Shown piece by piece: positions 14,928 to 24,490 of a stretch of DNA of 64,000 nt. Within the stretch, counting starts at the first letter, position 1. Each line of letters opens with the position of its first letter. This DNA is from Alloalcanivorax marinus (GTDB lineage: Bacteria > Pseudomonadota > Gammaproteobacteria > Pseudomonadales > Alcanivoracaceae): positions 558,001 to 622,000 of the forward strand of contig NZ_JAEKJB010000008.1 in the NCBI RefSeq assembly GCF_016785095.1. Reading direction: 5' to 3'. The translations under genes and the position numbers were made by a program. A model generated the notes under the pieces. It was not told the DNA's origin, did not search any database, and saw only the letters and a program-made list of their open reading frames with translations.

Positions 14928-16421
14928 ATGCATTACGATGAACGGCTCGACGGCCCCCTGCCCGAAGTGGACAAGGCGGCCCTGCTCAACCGCCTGCGGC
15001 GAGACCTGCCCGACCTGCATGTACTGCATCGTCGCGAGGATCTGACGCCCTACGAATGCGACGGCCTGTCCGCCTACCGCACCGTGCCCATGCTGGTGGC
15101 GCTGCCGGACACCCTGGCGCAGGTCCAGGCGCTGATGGCCATCGCCAGCGAGGAAGGGGTGCCGGTGGTGGCCCGGGGCGCCGGCACCGGCCTGTCCGGC
15201 GGCGCCCTGCCGCTGGAAAAGGGCATCCTGCTGGTGATGGCGCGCTTCAACCGCATTCTCGAAATCGACACCGAGGCCGGCACCGCCCGGGTGCAGCCCG
15301 GCGTGCGCAACCTGGCCATTTCCCAGGCCGCCGCGCCCTATGGTCTGTACTACGCGCCGGACCCGTCGTCACAGATCGCCTGTTCCATCGGCGGCAACGT
15401 GGCGGAGAACGCCGGCGGCGTGCACTGCCTGAAATACGGCCTCACCGTGCACAACCTGCTGAAGCTGGAAATCGTCACCGTGGACGGCGAGTGCCTGACG
15501 CTCGGCAGCGACGCGCTGGATACCCCCGGCTTCGACCTGATGGCCCTGTTCACCGGCTCCGAGGGCATGCTCGGCATCGTCACCGAGATCACCGTGAAGC
15601 TGCTGCCGACGCCGCCCCGCGCCAAGGTGCTGCTGGCCAGCTTCGACAGCGTGGAGAACGCCGGCCAGGCGGTGGCCGACATCATCGCCGCCGGCGTCAT
15701 TCCCGGCGGTCTGGAGATGATGGACAACCTGGCGCTGTGCGCCGCCGAGGATTTCGCCCACGCCGGCTACCCCCGCGACGCCGCCGCCATTCTGCTGTGC
15801 GAGCTGGACGGCGTGGAAAGCGACGTGGACGAGGACTGCCAGCGGGTGCGCGCGGTGATGGAAAACGCCGGCGCCACCGACATCCGCCAGGCCCGCGACG
15901 ACGCCGAACGCCAGCGCTTCTGGGCCGGCCGCAAGGCGGCCTTCCCGGCGGTGGGCCGTATCTCGCCGGACTACTACTGCATGGACGGCACCATCCCCAA
16001 ACGGGAGCTGCCCAAGGTGCTGGCCGGCATCGAGGCGTTGTCCCGGGAATATGACCTGCGCGTGGCCAACGTCTTCCATGCCGGCGACGGCAACATGCAC
16101 CCGCTGATTCTGTTCGACGCCAACGACAGCGACCAACTGCACCGGGCCGAGGCCCTGGGCGGGCGCATCCTGGAGCTGTGCGTGGCAGTCGGCGGCAGCA
16201 TCACCGGCGAGCACGGCGTGGGCCGCGAGAAGATCAATCAGATGTGCAGCCAGTTCGACGCCGACGAGATCACCTGCTTCCACGCGGTGAAAGCCGCCTT
16301 CGATCCGCAGCGGCTGCTCAACCCGGGCAAGAACATCCCCACCCTGAACCGTTGCGCGGAGTTCGGCGCCATGCACATTCACCGTGGCGAACTGCCGTTC
16401 CCCGAACTGGAGCGGTTCTGA
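14928..16421 (+). CDS. glcD: Glycolate oxidase subunit GlcD (FAD-linked)
   Basis: This 497-residue flavoprotein subunit of membrane-associated glycolate dehydrogenase oxidises glycolate to glyoxylate. It shows the FAD-binding stretch VARGAGTGLSGGALPLEKGI near residue 79, SIGGNVAENAGGVHCLKYG near 155, and the C-terminal HAGDGNMHPLILFD and GEHGVGREKI motifs that build the FAD/substrate site. It is the first gene of glcDEF; its TGA overlaps the glcE ATG. The usual regulator glcC is not next to it. Confidence 0.95.
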   Translation: MHYDERLDGPLPEVDKAALLNRLRRDLPDLHVLHRREDLTPYECDGLSAYRTVPMLVALPDTLAQVQALMAIASEEGVPVVARGAGTGLSGGALPLEKGILLVMARFNRILEIDTEAGTARVQPGVRNLAISQAAAPYGLYYAPDPSSQIACSIGGNVAENAGGVHCLKYGLTVHNLLKLEIVTVDGECLTLGSDALDTPGFDLMALFTGSEGMLGIVTEITVKLLPTPPRAKVLLASFDSVENAGQAVADIIAAGVIPGGLEMMDNLALCAAEDFAHAGYPRDAAAILLCELDGVESDVDEDCQRVRAVMENAGATDIRQARDDAERQRFWAGRKAAFPAVGRISPDYYCMDGTIPKRELPKVLAGIEALSREYDLRVANVFHAGDGNMHPLILFDANDSDQLHRAEALGGRILELCVAVGGSITGEHGVGREKINQMCSQFDADEITCFHAVKAAFDPQRLLNPGKNIPTLNRCAEFGAMHIHRGELPFPELERF

Positions 16422-17476
16422 TGGGCGACCAGGCCGAAGCCCTGCTGGAGCGGGTACGCGCCGCCCGCGCCGAGCGCCGCCCGCTGTGCCCGCGCGGTAC
16501 CGGCGGCAAATCCCACCTGGGCCGGCCGGTGGACGGCGAGGTGCTGGATACGCTGGGCCACAGCGGCGTGGTCCATTACGACCCCAGCGAGCTGGTGGTC
16601 ACCGCCCGCGCCGGCACCCGGGTCAGCGAACTGATCGCCACCCTGGCGGAGCAGGGCCAGATGCTGCCGTTCGAGCCGCCCCTGTTTGGCGGCGACGCCA
16701 GCGTCGGCGGCATGGTGGCCAGCGGCCTGGCCGGTCCGCGCCGGCCCTGGGCCGGTTCGGTGCGGGACTTCGTGCTCGGCACCCGGGTGATCACCGGCGA
16801 GGGCCGGCACCTGCGTTTCGGTGGCGAAGTGATGAAGAACGTGGCCGGCTACGACCTGTCCCGGCTGATGGCCGGCAGCTTCGGCTGCCTGGGGCTGATC
16901 ACGGAAGTGTCGTTCAAGGTGCTGCCGCGCCCACGCGCCAGCCGCTCTCTGCAACTGCGCCTCACCGGCGAACAGGCCCGGGAACGGATACTGAACTGGC
17001 GCCGACGCGGCCTGCCCGTGTCCGCCGCCTGCCACGGCGGCGGCCTGCTGCGGTTGCGCCTGGAAGGCAACCAGGGCTCGGTGGACGCGGCGGTGGCGGA
17101 GATCGGCGGCGAGCCGCTGGAGGACGCGCACTACTGGCAGAAACTGCGCGACCAAAGACTGCCGTTCTTCGACGGCGCCAAACCGCTGTGGCGCCTGTCC
17201 CTGCCGCCGGCGACCCCGGAGCTGGACCTGCCCGGCACCCGGCTCAGCGATTGGGGCGGCGCCCAGCGCTGGCTGAAAAGCGACGCGGACGCCGACACCC
17301 TGCGGCAACTGGCGGCCAGCGCCGGCGGCTCCGCCACCCGTTTCAGCGGCGAGGAACCGGAGGACACGCCCTTCCACCCGCTGCCGGCGCCCCTGCTGCG
17401 CTACCACCAGACGCTGAAAGCCCGCCTGGACCCAAACCGGATTTTCAACCCGGGCCGGCTCTACGCGGACCTGTAA
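16421..17476 (+). CDS. glcE: Glycolate oxidase subunit GlcE
   Basis: The 351-residue second FAD-binding subunit resembles a shortened GlcD: LCPRGTGGKSHLG near residue 20, FGGDASVGGMVASGLAGPRR near 89, and GEVMKNVAGYDLSRLMAGSF near 132. It begins at ATG 16421, sharing one base with the glcD stop (TGATG), so the two are translationally coupled. GlcE has no catalytic role alone but is needed for activity in E. coli. Confidence 0.95.
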   Translation: MGDQAEALLERVRAARAERRPLCPRGTGGKSHLGRPVDGEVLDTLGHSGVVHYDPSELVVTARAGTRVSELIATLAEQGQMLPFEPPLFGGDASVGGMVASGLAGPRRPWAGSVRDFVLGTRVITGEGRHLRFGGEVMKNVAGYDLSRLMAGSFGCLGLITEVSFKVLPRPRASRSLQLRLTGEQARERILNWRRRGLPVSAACHGGGLLRLRLEGNQGSVDAAVAEIGGEPLEDAHYWQKLRDQRLPFFDGAKPLWRLSLPPATPELDLPGTRLSDWGGAQRWLKSDADADTLRQLAASAGGSATRFSGEEPEDTPFHPLPAPLLRYHQTLKARLDPNRIFNPGRLYADL

Positions 17477-17489
17477 CCGGAGGCCGGCC

Positions 17490-18728
17490 ATGCAAACCCG
17501 ACTCAGCGACACCGCCCGCCAGCTGCCCCGTGCCGAGGAGGCGGAATCGATTCTGCGCAGCTGCGTGCACTGCGGCTTCTGCAACGCCACCTGCCCCACC
17601 TATCAGCTCACCGGCGACGAGCTGGACGGTCCGCGCGGACGCATCTATCTGATCAAGGAAATGCTGGAAGGCAACGAACCCGGCGAAGGCACCCAGCAAC
17701 ATCTGGACGCCTGCCTGAGCTGCCGCGCCTGCGAAACCACCTGCCCCTCCGGGGTGGATTACCACTCCCTGCTGGACATCGCCCGGCCGGAGCTGGAACG
17801 CCGGGTGCCCCGCTCCCCTCGGGAACGCCTGCTGCGCCGGGGCCTGCGCGCCCTGATGCCGCGCCCCCGGCTGTTCGCCACGCTGATGGGGCTGGGCCGT
17901 CTGGCCCGACCGCTGGCCCCGGCGGCGCTGAAGGAAAAAATCCCCGCCCGGATACCGTCGGCGGGCACCTGGCCCGGCGGCGGCCATCCGCGCCGGGTGG
18001 CGCTGCTGGCCGGCTGCGTGCAACCGGCCCTGTCGCCCAACACCAACGCCGCCACCGCCCGGGTGCTGGACCGCCTGGGCATCGGCGCGGAAGTCTGGTC
18101 CGGGGCCGGCTGCTGCGGTGCGGTGGACTATCACCTGGGCGGGCACCTGGACGGCCAGGCCACCGGCCTGGCCCGGGCCAAACGCAATATCGACACCTGG
18201 ATCGCCGCCCTGGACGACGGCGTGGAAGCCATCATCCCCACCGCCAGCGGCTGCGGCGCCTTTATCAAGGAATACGGCAAGGTGCTGCGCGACGACCCGG
18301 CCTACGCCGACAAGGCCCGCCGCGTCAGCGAGCACACCCGTGACCCGGCGGAATTTCTCGCTGGAGAAGCTTTGGAAGCGCTGACGGTGCACGCCGAAGG
18401 CCGGCTGGCCTTCCAATGCCCCTGCACCCTGCAGCACGGCCAGCGCCTGGCCGGCGTCACCGAAAGCGTGCTCACCCGGCTGGGCTTCGACCTCACCCCG
18501 GTGCCGGACGCCCACCTGTGCTGCGGCTCCGCCGGCACCTATTCGATCACTCAACCGGCCATGGCCCGGCAACTGCGCGACCAAAAACTCGACGCCCTGG
18601 AAAGCGGCCAGCCCGATGCCATCGCCACCGCCAACATCGGCTGCCAGATGCACCTCACCGCCGCCGGCCGCACCCCGGTGCGGCACTGGATCGAGATCCT
18701 CGACGACACGTTGTCCCCGGACACCTGA
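17490..18728 (+). CDS. glcF: Glycolate oxidase iron-sulfur subunit GlcF
   Basis: The 412-residue protein carries two 4Fe-4S sites near its N-terminus (CVHCGFCNATCP at 28-39 and CLSCRACETTCP at about 78-89). Two CCG domains, with GCCGAVDYHLG and LCCGSAGTYS, bind a further cluster or haem-like centre. It passes electrons from the flavin subunits to the quinone pool. It starts 13 bases after glcE, with GGAGG at 17478-17482. The operon ends at a REP doublet whose first arm overlaps the final codons' stop region (18727). Confidence 0.95.
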   Translation: MQTRLSDTARQLPRAEEAESILRSCVHCGFCNATCPTYQLTGDELDGPRGRIYLIKEMLEGNEPGEGTQQHLDACLSCRACETTCPSGVDYHSLLDIARPELERRVPRSPRERLLRRGLRALMPRPRLFATLMGLGRLARPLAPAALKEKIPARIPSAGTWPGGGHPRRVALLAGCVQPALSPNTNAATARVLDRLGIGAEVWSGAGCCGAVDYHLGGHLDGQATGLARAKRNIDTWIAALDDGVEAIIPTASGCGAFIKEYGKVLRDDPAYADKARRVSEHTRDPAEFLAGEALEALTVHAEGRLAFQCPCTLQHGQRLAGVTESVLTRLGFDLTPVPDAHLCCGSAGTYSITQPAMARQLRDQKLDALESGQPDAIATANIGCQMHLTAAGRTPVRHWIEILDDTLSPDT

Positions 18729-18790
18729 TCGCGACTGAAGTCGCTCCTACGACATGATAACGGCGCTGTAGGAGCGACTTTAGTCGCGAT
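18728..18790. repeat. REP-like doublet, inverted pair
   Basis: Copy 3 (18728-18750) and copy 4 (18768-18790) of the REP-like element face each other across 17 bases: ATCGCGACTGAAGTCGCTCC / GGAGCGACTTTAGTCGCGAT. Together they can fold into a stem of about 23 bp, which would stop or protect transcripts of the converging glcF and tauD-like genes. Confidence 0.8.
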
Positions 18791-18828
18791 CGACGACCTC
18801 TCGGGCCGCACCTACGCAAGATTCGCGG

Positions 18829-19710
18829 TCAGGCGGACGCCGCCAGCGGCCGCTCACCGTACACCTGGGTGCGCAACATCAGCCGCCGCTCACCACTGTC
18901 GAATGGATTGCGGTGGTGCATGGTCCAGCGGTTGTCCCACAGCAGCACGTCACCCACTTGCCATTGCTGCGTCCAGATATGCTCCGGTCTGGTCACGTAG
19001 GACCAAAGCTCGTCGAGCAGGGCTTCGCTGTCCTTCTCGGAAAGACCCACCAGATAGGCGTTGCGGCGCCGGCCGAGATACAGGGCACGGCGACCGTTGA
19101 CCGGATGTACCCGAACCAGCGGATGGATGGCGCCCGGCGCCTCACGGGCCGAGGTCACCGCGTCCGCGCCTTTGCGCAGATCACCGGCACTGGTGTAGGA
19201 GGAGTCATGCTTGCATCGCAACGTGGCCACGCGGCGTTTCAACGCTTCAGGCAACGCCTCGTAGGCCAGGAACATGTTGCACAAAGACGTTTCACCGCCA
19301 CTGCGCGTGACCTCCTTGGCGTACAGAATCGTCGGCCCCGGCGGTACGTCCACATAGGACATGTCCGTGTGCCATTCGGCTTCGGCGTTGCCCAGGGTGC
19401 CGATCACGCGACCGTTTTCGCGAATATTGGACACCACGAAGATCTCCGGATACCGCTCGATGGCGCCGGCGCTGTAATACTCCGAGGCCGGCGCCGGCTG
19501 CAGTTCTCCAAAGTGGCGGCTGAACGCGATCAGCGACGCCTCGTCCAGTTTCTGCCCGCGCAAACGCACCACCAGGTGCTTATCGAGCGCCGCCTTGGTC
19601 TGGGCCACGTCCCGCCGGATATCGTCACCGCTCAGATCGGCACCCACCACCTCGGCGCCCAGGGGCGCGTCAAAGGCATCAATACGTGGCAACTGTTCGG
19701 ATAAACTCAT
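18829..19710 (-). CDS. TauD/TfdA-family Fe(II)/2-oxoglutarate dioxygenase
   Basis: The 293-residue protein has the iron triad His114 and Asp116 (EWHTDMSYVD) and His265 (WDNRWTMHHR), plus a conserved Arg in GERRLMLRTQVYGERP that holds 2-oxoglutarate. Family members hydroxylate taurine, alkylsulfonates, aryloxyacetates or similar, often releasing sulfite from sulfonates. The start ATG has GAGGAA eight bases upstream. It is the last gene of a minus-strand set with TctABC and a rhodanese protein, so a sulfonated carboxylate is a reasonable but unproven substrate. Confidence 0.88.
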   Translation of the reverse strand: MSLSEQLPRIDAFDAPLGAEVVGADLSGDDIRRDVAQTKAALDKHLVVRLRGQKLDEASLIAFSRHFGELQPAPASEYYSAGAIERYPEIFVVSNIRENGRVIGTLGNAEAEWHTDMSYVDVPPGPTILYAKEVTRSGGETSLCNMFLAYEALPEALKRRVATLRCKHDSSYTSAGDLRKGADAVTSAREAPGAIHPLVRVHPVNGRRALYLGRRRNAYLVGLSEKDSEALLDELWSYVTRPEHIWTQQWQVGDVLLWDNRWTMHHRNPFDSGERRLMLRTQVYGERPLAASA

Positions 19711-19734
19711 TGCTGTTTCCTCACCTTGCACTAC

Positions 19735-21306
19735 TTAAATCAAGAAGCCGGCAACGCCGTCGCGCCGCAGTTGTCCGACCAGTTCCAGTTCCCAGTCGAT
19801 GTAGCCCTGCATGGCTTCGCGACCATGGGCGGTCCCTTCGTAGGGCCGCCGGTAACAATCGTCAGGAACATCAAAAAAATCCCCTTCACCGCTGACCAGC
19901 GGCAGTCCTGCCCGAGCCCAAGCCCGGTTTCCGCCGGCCAGCACCGGCACGGCGATGCCGTGCGCCTTCAGATCGGCGGCCGCGAAGTTCGCCAGCGCGC
20001 CGTCCTGACTGGTCACGACCAACCGTTGGCCGGGCACTTTCAGCACGTCGATGGCGTCGGCCAGCCGGTTACGGTTTACCTGCAGCGCGCCCTCCACATG
20101 CGCTGCCCGGTATTCGTCGCTGCGACTCACGTCCAGGACGACGGCCCCCTCCCGGCGCCACCTGTCCACCTGTTCCGGAGTCACGCCATGGACGTCCGGA
20201 GGGGGCGGCGGAGCCGTTCTCGGCGGCGCCGCTTCGGCGCGAACCATCGGTACGCTCACCACCATGACGTCACGCCATCCCATCCGGCGCAGCCAGGACG
20301 CCGTCATTGGCGCACGCACCCCGTCGTCATCGGCAAGCACGATGCGCGCATGCCGCACCGCCAGATAATCGTCGGTGGCCTGCACCAACTGCCCGCCCGG
20401 TGCGTGACGGAAGCCCGCCAGCGGCCCGGCCTCCACTTCCTCGCTTTCGCGAACGTCAAAGAAATAGGTGGTTCGGTGATGCACCTCGGCCAACCAGGCG
20501 CGATATTCATCGCCGTCGGCGTAACGCACGCCGGTGTCGAGTGCGTGGCGCCGCACCCGCTCTCGAATCACAGGCAGAGAAGCCGGGTCGGGATCGGAGG
20601 CTCGACGCCGCGCGCCGTATTCAAGCTCCAGGCCCGCCAGCAACCAGCCGATGGTGCCATTGCGCAGCGCGTAGACCGGGTTGGGCAAGCCGCTGTCGAT
20701 CAGCGATTGGGCACCGATCAGGCTGCGGGTGCGCCCGGCGCAATTGACCACCACCGGCGTCTCCGGGTCCGTCAACAAGGTCGGCACCCGCGCGGCAAGA
20801 TTGGCGCCCGGGCAGCTCACGCTGCCGGGGATGGTCATGGTCTGGTATTCATGGAAGGGGCGAGCATCGACCAGCAGGAAAGCCTCGCCCGCCCGCCTCC
20901 GTTGTTCGAACTCCGACGCCGCCAGGCCGGGCACTTGATAACGCGCCTCAACCCATTCCCCGAACGCCTTGCTGGCGGAGTTCACATCCCGATAGAGCTC
21001 CCCCCGTGCGCTCCAGGCGGGCAGGCCGCCATCCAGCACACTCAGGTTCGTGTACCCCAGGGCCTCCAACCGGGACAGCGCCGGTCCGGCCAGACCTTCG
21101 CCGTCGTCGTACACCACCAGCGGCACGTTCGAACGCGGCACCCGCTGGCGGATCGTCAACTCCAACCGCGACAGAGGCACGGAGGCGGCGAACAGGGGAT
21201 GGGCTCGGGAGAACGGCCCTTCTTCGCGCACGTCGAGCACGGCCACTTCGCGCCCCTGTACCCAACGCTCCCGTACCTGGTCGGCGGTGGATAACGTCCA
21301 CGTCAC
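19735..21306 (-). CDS. Four-module rhodanese-related sulfurtransferase
   Basis: The 523-residue soluble protein has four rhodanese modules, roughly residues 5-105, 125-225, 262-355 and 373-475. Only module 2 keeps a catalytic cysteine, Cys189 in NCAGRTRS. The matching loops read YDDGEGLA (module 1), ADDDGVRA (module 3) and SQDGALAN (module 4). Rhodaneses move sulfane sulfur or oxidise thiosulfate to thiocyanate and sulfite. A proline-rich linker (APPRTAPPPPPD) precedes module 4. It overlaps tctC by four bases (ATGA) and ends 24 bases before the dioxygenase, so it belongs to that operon. Confidence 0.88.
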   Translation of the reverse strand: MTWTLSTADQVRERWVQGREVAVLDVREEGPFSRAHPLFAASVPLSRLELTIRQRVPRSNVPLVVYDDGEGLAGPALSRLEALGYTNLSVLDGGLPAWSARGELYRDVNSASKAFGEWVEARYQVPGLAASEFEQRRRAGEAFLLVDARPFHEYQTMTIPGSVSCPGANLAARVPTLLTDPETPVVVNCAGRTRSLIGAQSLIDSGLPNPVYALRNGTIGWLLAGLELEYGARRRASDPDPASLPVIRERVRRHALDTGVRYADGDEYRAWLAEVHHRTTYFFDVRESEEVEAGPLAGFRHAPGGQLVQATDDYLAVRHARIVLADDDGVRAPMTASWLRRMGWRDVMVVSVPMVRAEAAPPRTAPPPPPDVHGVTPEQVDRWRREGAVVLDVSRSDEYRAAHVEGALQVNRNRLADAIDVLKVPGQRLVVTSQDGALANFAAADLKAHGIAVPVLAGGNRAWARAGLPLVSGEGDFFDVPDDCYRRPYEGTAHGREAMQGYIDWELELVGQLRRDGVAGFLI

Positions 21307-22325
21307 GGGGCATCGTCCTGGGCGAGCAGCGCCTTGATGGCCCGGGTTTTACGCTCGAACAGCTCACGGGTTTCCCGCAGACCCAGGACCAGCGACCCGG
21401 AGCCGGTATTCTTAAGCTTGGTCTGCACCTGTTCCAGGCGGAACACTTCCGGCAGTTTCTCCGCCAGACGTTCGACGTGCGGTTCCGGCACGCCCTTGAC
21501 CACGGCCACCCCGCGCAGGTTGGTGCTCAGATCGTCCACCTCCACGCCGGCCTCCTGAAAGGTGGGCACGTCCGGCAGAAACTCGCTGCGCTCGGTGTCG
21601 GCCACCGCCAGGATTTTCAGCGAGTCCCGGTTACGCCAAGAGTCCGACAAATTGTTGAAACCGGCCTGAACCTGACCGCCAATCACGAACTGCAGCGCCT
21701 GCACACCGCCCTGTTCCGCGGGAAGAAAGTTGATGTCCACGTCCGCGGCGCGCTGGAACTGCAAGGCCGCCACATGATGGCCGGTGTACAACCCGGCGCC
21801 GGACACCGACAGCTCACCGGGATGAGCGCGCGCGTAATCGACCACGTCCGCCACGGTTTGGAAGGGACTGTCCTTGCCCACCACCAGTACCGCCGGATCC
21901 GCGCCCCAATTGGCCACCGGCACCACATTGTCGGCGTTGTAGCTGAGTGACGGCTCGTGGGTCCATTGGGCGATCATGTGCGGCAGGTTATAGGCGATCA
22001 GCTCATAGCCATCGCGCCCGCCGCTGTCCACCGCCCAGTTCCAGCCGACCCGGCCACCGGCACCGGGGCGGTTCACCACCTTGATCGGCTGGCCGAGCAC
22101 CTCGGCGGCCGGCTCGACGGCAATGCGCGCCTGCAGGTCCGTGGCGCCGCCGGGCCCGTAGGCCACGGTCAGGGACAAGGGCTTGTCCGGATAATCGTCC
22201 CCCTCGCCGACCAGGGCGCCGTCGCTGCCCGTTTGCCGCAGCCCCCAGGCGGCAACCACGATCAGCACGACCAGAGCGGCGAGGCCGGCCAGTTTCCCCG
22301 TCTTGGCTTTTGAATGATTCGCCAT
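21303..22325 (-). CDS. tctC: Tripartite tricarboxylate transporter substrate-binding protein (TctC/Bug)
   Basis: This 340-residue solute receptor has an N-terminal membrane anchor or uncleaved signal (LAGLAALVVLIVVAAWGL). The Bug fold follows, with YGPGGATDLQARI and VNRPGAGGRVGWNWA motifs near residues 55-95 and the late FLPDVPTFQEAG segment. Bug proteins bind carboxylates in the periplasm with a conserved water-mediated carboxyl grip; the ligand cannot be told from sequence. It is followed with a four-base overlap by the rhodanese gene. Confidence 0.92.
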   Translation of the reverse strand: MANHSKAKTGKLAGLAALVVLIVVAAWGLRQTGSDGALVGEGDDYPDKPLSLTVAYGPGGATDLQARIAVEPAAEVLGQPIKVVNRPGAGGRVGWNWAVDSGGRDGYELIAYNLPHMIAQWTHEPSLSYNADNVVPVANWGADPAVLVVGKDSPFQTVADVVDYARAHPGELSVSGAGLYTGHHVAALQFQRAADVDINFLPAEQGGVQALQFVIGGQVQAGFNNLSDSWRNRDSLKILAVADTERSEFLPDVPTFQEAGVEVDDLSTNLRGVAVVKGVPEPHVERLAEKLPEVFRLEQVQTKLKNTGSGSLVLGLRETRELFERKTRAIKALLAQDDAP

Positions 22326-22352
22326 TATCAGTCTCCAATAGTATTTGTACGA

Positions 22353-22805
22353 TTAAAAAAGCCATCCGCCGGGCACCTGAACACCCAGCAAAACCCCGAA
22401 GATCAGATACAGAATCAGCGTAAAGACGAGCGACACCGCGCCATGCAACAAGGGCCGGGCAGCGACGCCGAGGGAGTCGTAAAACATCGACACCAGAGCG
22501 AAAGCCAACAACGCGCTGGCATAAAAGCCGAGCACCGGAAACAGCATGAAGTACCCAAAGCCAATCACCAGCAGCGGGGCGAGCTGCGTCAAGGAATCAG
22601 TCACCGCGGCGGCATCCCGGGCACCGACGCCGCGTACCGCGCGGCGGGCCAGGGCCTGGACCAGCAAGCCCAGCGACAGCGACAACAACGCCCAGGCCCA
22701 GAAATTCGGAAAGGCGAACACCTTGGGTTTGTCCGGCACCAGACCGGCCCACAGCAATCCCACCGAAATCGTCAGCGCCACCAGGGCAATCGCGATGTCC
22801 TTCAC
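22353..22805 (-). CDS. tctB: Tripartite tricarboxylate transporter small membrane subunit (TctB)
   Basis: The 150-residue protein has four transmembrane helices (about residues 5-23, 35-54, 75-110 as a split pair, and 120-145), the normal size and layout of TctB. It works with TctA as the membrane part of a TTT carboxylate importer driven by cation gradients. The start overlaps the tctA stop by four bases. Confidence 0.9.
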   Translation of the reverse strand: MKDIAIALVALTISVGLLWAGLVPDKPKVFAFPNFWAWALLSLSLGLLVQALARRAVRGVGARDAAAVTDSLTQLAPLLVIGFGYFMLFPVLGFYASALLAFALVSMFYDSLGVAARPLLHGAVSLVFTLILYLIFGVLLGVQVPGGWLF

Positions 22806-24316
22806 AGGCCGGCGCCCACCGAGGTGGCCGGCCGACGTCGAGCGCGCCAGATCGGCGCGAGCATGCCGTAGGCCAGGGAGATGACCGCCAACGCCATCAG
22901 CACCTGCACGATGTCGCCGGAAGTGAAATAGTCCAGCACGCTGCCCGACGGGCCGGCGAGCGTGCGTCCCATCTGAAAGTTCTCTTCCGCGATCGGACCG
23001 AGAATCACGCCCAACACCACCGGAGCCGGTTGGAAGCCGCCCTTGATACCGAGGTACATCAGCACACCCAGGCCCGCCATGACGTAGACGTCTCCCAGGT
23101 TGTTCTGAATGCTGTAGGTACCGATCACCGAAAGAACCAGAATGCCGGCGGCCAGATGAGCCGGCGAAACCCGGGTGACCAGATGCCCCAACCGGGACAG
23201 CTGCAGCCCCACGAAGAAAATCAGAACCTGCGCCAGAAGCAGGGCTCCCAGGAACGGCCAGATCACGCCGCCACTGGTCTCGAACAGTTTGGGACCGGGA
23301 AAGATGCCGTGAATCAGCAGGCCGCCCAGCAGCACCGCGCAGGTCGGGCTGCCGGGCACGCCAAGCCCGAGCAGGGGAATCAGGGACGGCCCCACCATGG
23401 CACTGTTGGCGCTTTCCGAGGCCACCACGCCACGGGGGTCACCGTGCCCGAAGGTGGCGTTGTCACGACTGAGCTTGCGCACCTGGTCGTAGCCGATAAT
23501 GCTCGCCACCTGACCACCCGCGCCGGGAATAATGCCGACGATGGCGCCCACCAGCGTGCCCAGGCCCATCGCCAGGCGATGGCCCAGGGCGTTCCGCACG
23601 ACCGTGGTCAGCCGGCTCGCCTGACTGACCACCGCCTGGCTGGCCACGGTGGCCCTGGACTCCAACAACCGGAATACCTGCGGGATGGCGAAAAACGCGA
23701 TCAGCGCCACCACGATGTGGATGCCGCCGTCCAGATAGTGAGTAAAAACAAACCGGGATTGCCCGGTGGCCGGGCTGATACCGATGGTGGAAATCCAGAT
23801 ACCCAGGGCACCGCCGAACAACCCCTTGAGCAGCGAGCCGGTGCCCAGGGAAGCCATGATCGTGATGCCGACGATCGCCACCCAGAACATCTCGGCCGGA
23901 CCGAAGCGCAGAACGTAATCCACGAACAGCGGCGCCAGGAAAATCAGGATCAGCATGCCCGCCACGCCACCGACCAGGGTGCTGGTAAACGCATACTGCA
24001 TGGCTTCACTGGCACGCCCCTGGCGCGCCATTTCGTGACCGTCGAAGGTGGTGGCGATGTTCGCCGGCGCCCCCGGCACATTAATCAGAATGGCGCTGAC
24101 CGCGCCGCCGGCAATGCTGCTGGCGTAGACCGCGCCGATCAGAATCAGGCCGGTGGTGGGCGCCATATGAAAGGTGAACGGCACCAGCAGGGCCACCGAC
24201 AGGGTGGGGCTGACACCGGGAATCGCGCCCAGCACCAGACCGCCGGTGACGCCCAGTAAAAGAATGAGCAGATTCAGGGGTTCAAACACCACCGCCAAAT
24301 GGGCAAACCACTCCAT
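22802..24316 (-). CDS. tctA: Tripartite tricarboxylate transporter large permease (TctA)
   Basis: The 504-residue permease has about 12 helices. It shows the family signature GAIPGVSPTLSVALLVPFTF near residue 30 and the repeated motif GTLVGAIVGIIPGAGGQVAS near residue 250, a pair of inverted half-sites. The ATG at 24316 is preceded by GGGAGG seven bases upstream, so I discard the longer frame. TctA, TctB and TctC are in order and tightly spaced. An AT-rich stretch upstream (24484-24531) may hold its promoter. Confidence 0.92.
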   Translation of the reverse strand: MEWFAHLAVVFEPLNLLILLLGVTGGLVLGAIPGVSPTLSVALLVPFTFHMAPTTGLILIGAVYASSIAGGAVSAILINVPGAPANIATTFDGHEMARQGRASEAMQYAFTSTLVGGVAGMLILIFLAPLFVDYVLRFGPAEMFWVAIVGITIMASLGTGSLLKGLFGGALGIWISTIGISPATGQSRFVFTHYLDGGIHIVVALIAFFAIPQVFRLLESRATVASQAVVSQASRLTTVVRNALGHRLAMGLGTLVGAIVGIIPGAGGQVASIIGYDQVRKLSRDNATFGHGDPRGVVASESANSAMVGPSLIPLLGLGVPGSPTCAVLLGGLLIHGIFPGPKLFETSGGVIWPFLGALLLAQVLIFFVGLQLSRLGHLVTRVSPAHLAAGILVLSVIGTYSIQNNLGDVYVMAGLGVLMYLGIKGGFQPAPVVLGVILGPIAEENFQMGRTLAGPSGSVLDYFTSGDIVQVLMALAVISLAYGMLAPIWRARRRPATSVGAGL

Positions 24317-24452
24317 CAACGGGCCTCCCGGGAAGGGAAGCCCGGCCATGGAGACGGGGTATCAGCGACAACGGCGACGGCAGGAATCATGGCGCAGCGG
24401 CTCATCAAACAAACGGAATATTGAGCGCCGCCGCGGGTACGGTAGGGGCAAA

Positions 24453-24479
24453 GGAACCGCCACTATAGAGAGCGGCTCC
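24453..24479 (-). terminator. Possible terminator between amidase and tctA
   Basis: On the minus strand GGAGCCGC pairs with GCGGTTCC (one G-T pair) across an 11-base loop and runs into TTTG. If active it would separate amidase transcription from tctA. Confidence 0.35.
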
Positions 24480-24490
24480 TCGCTTTTAAA

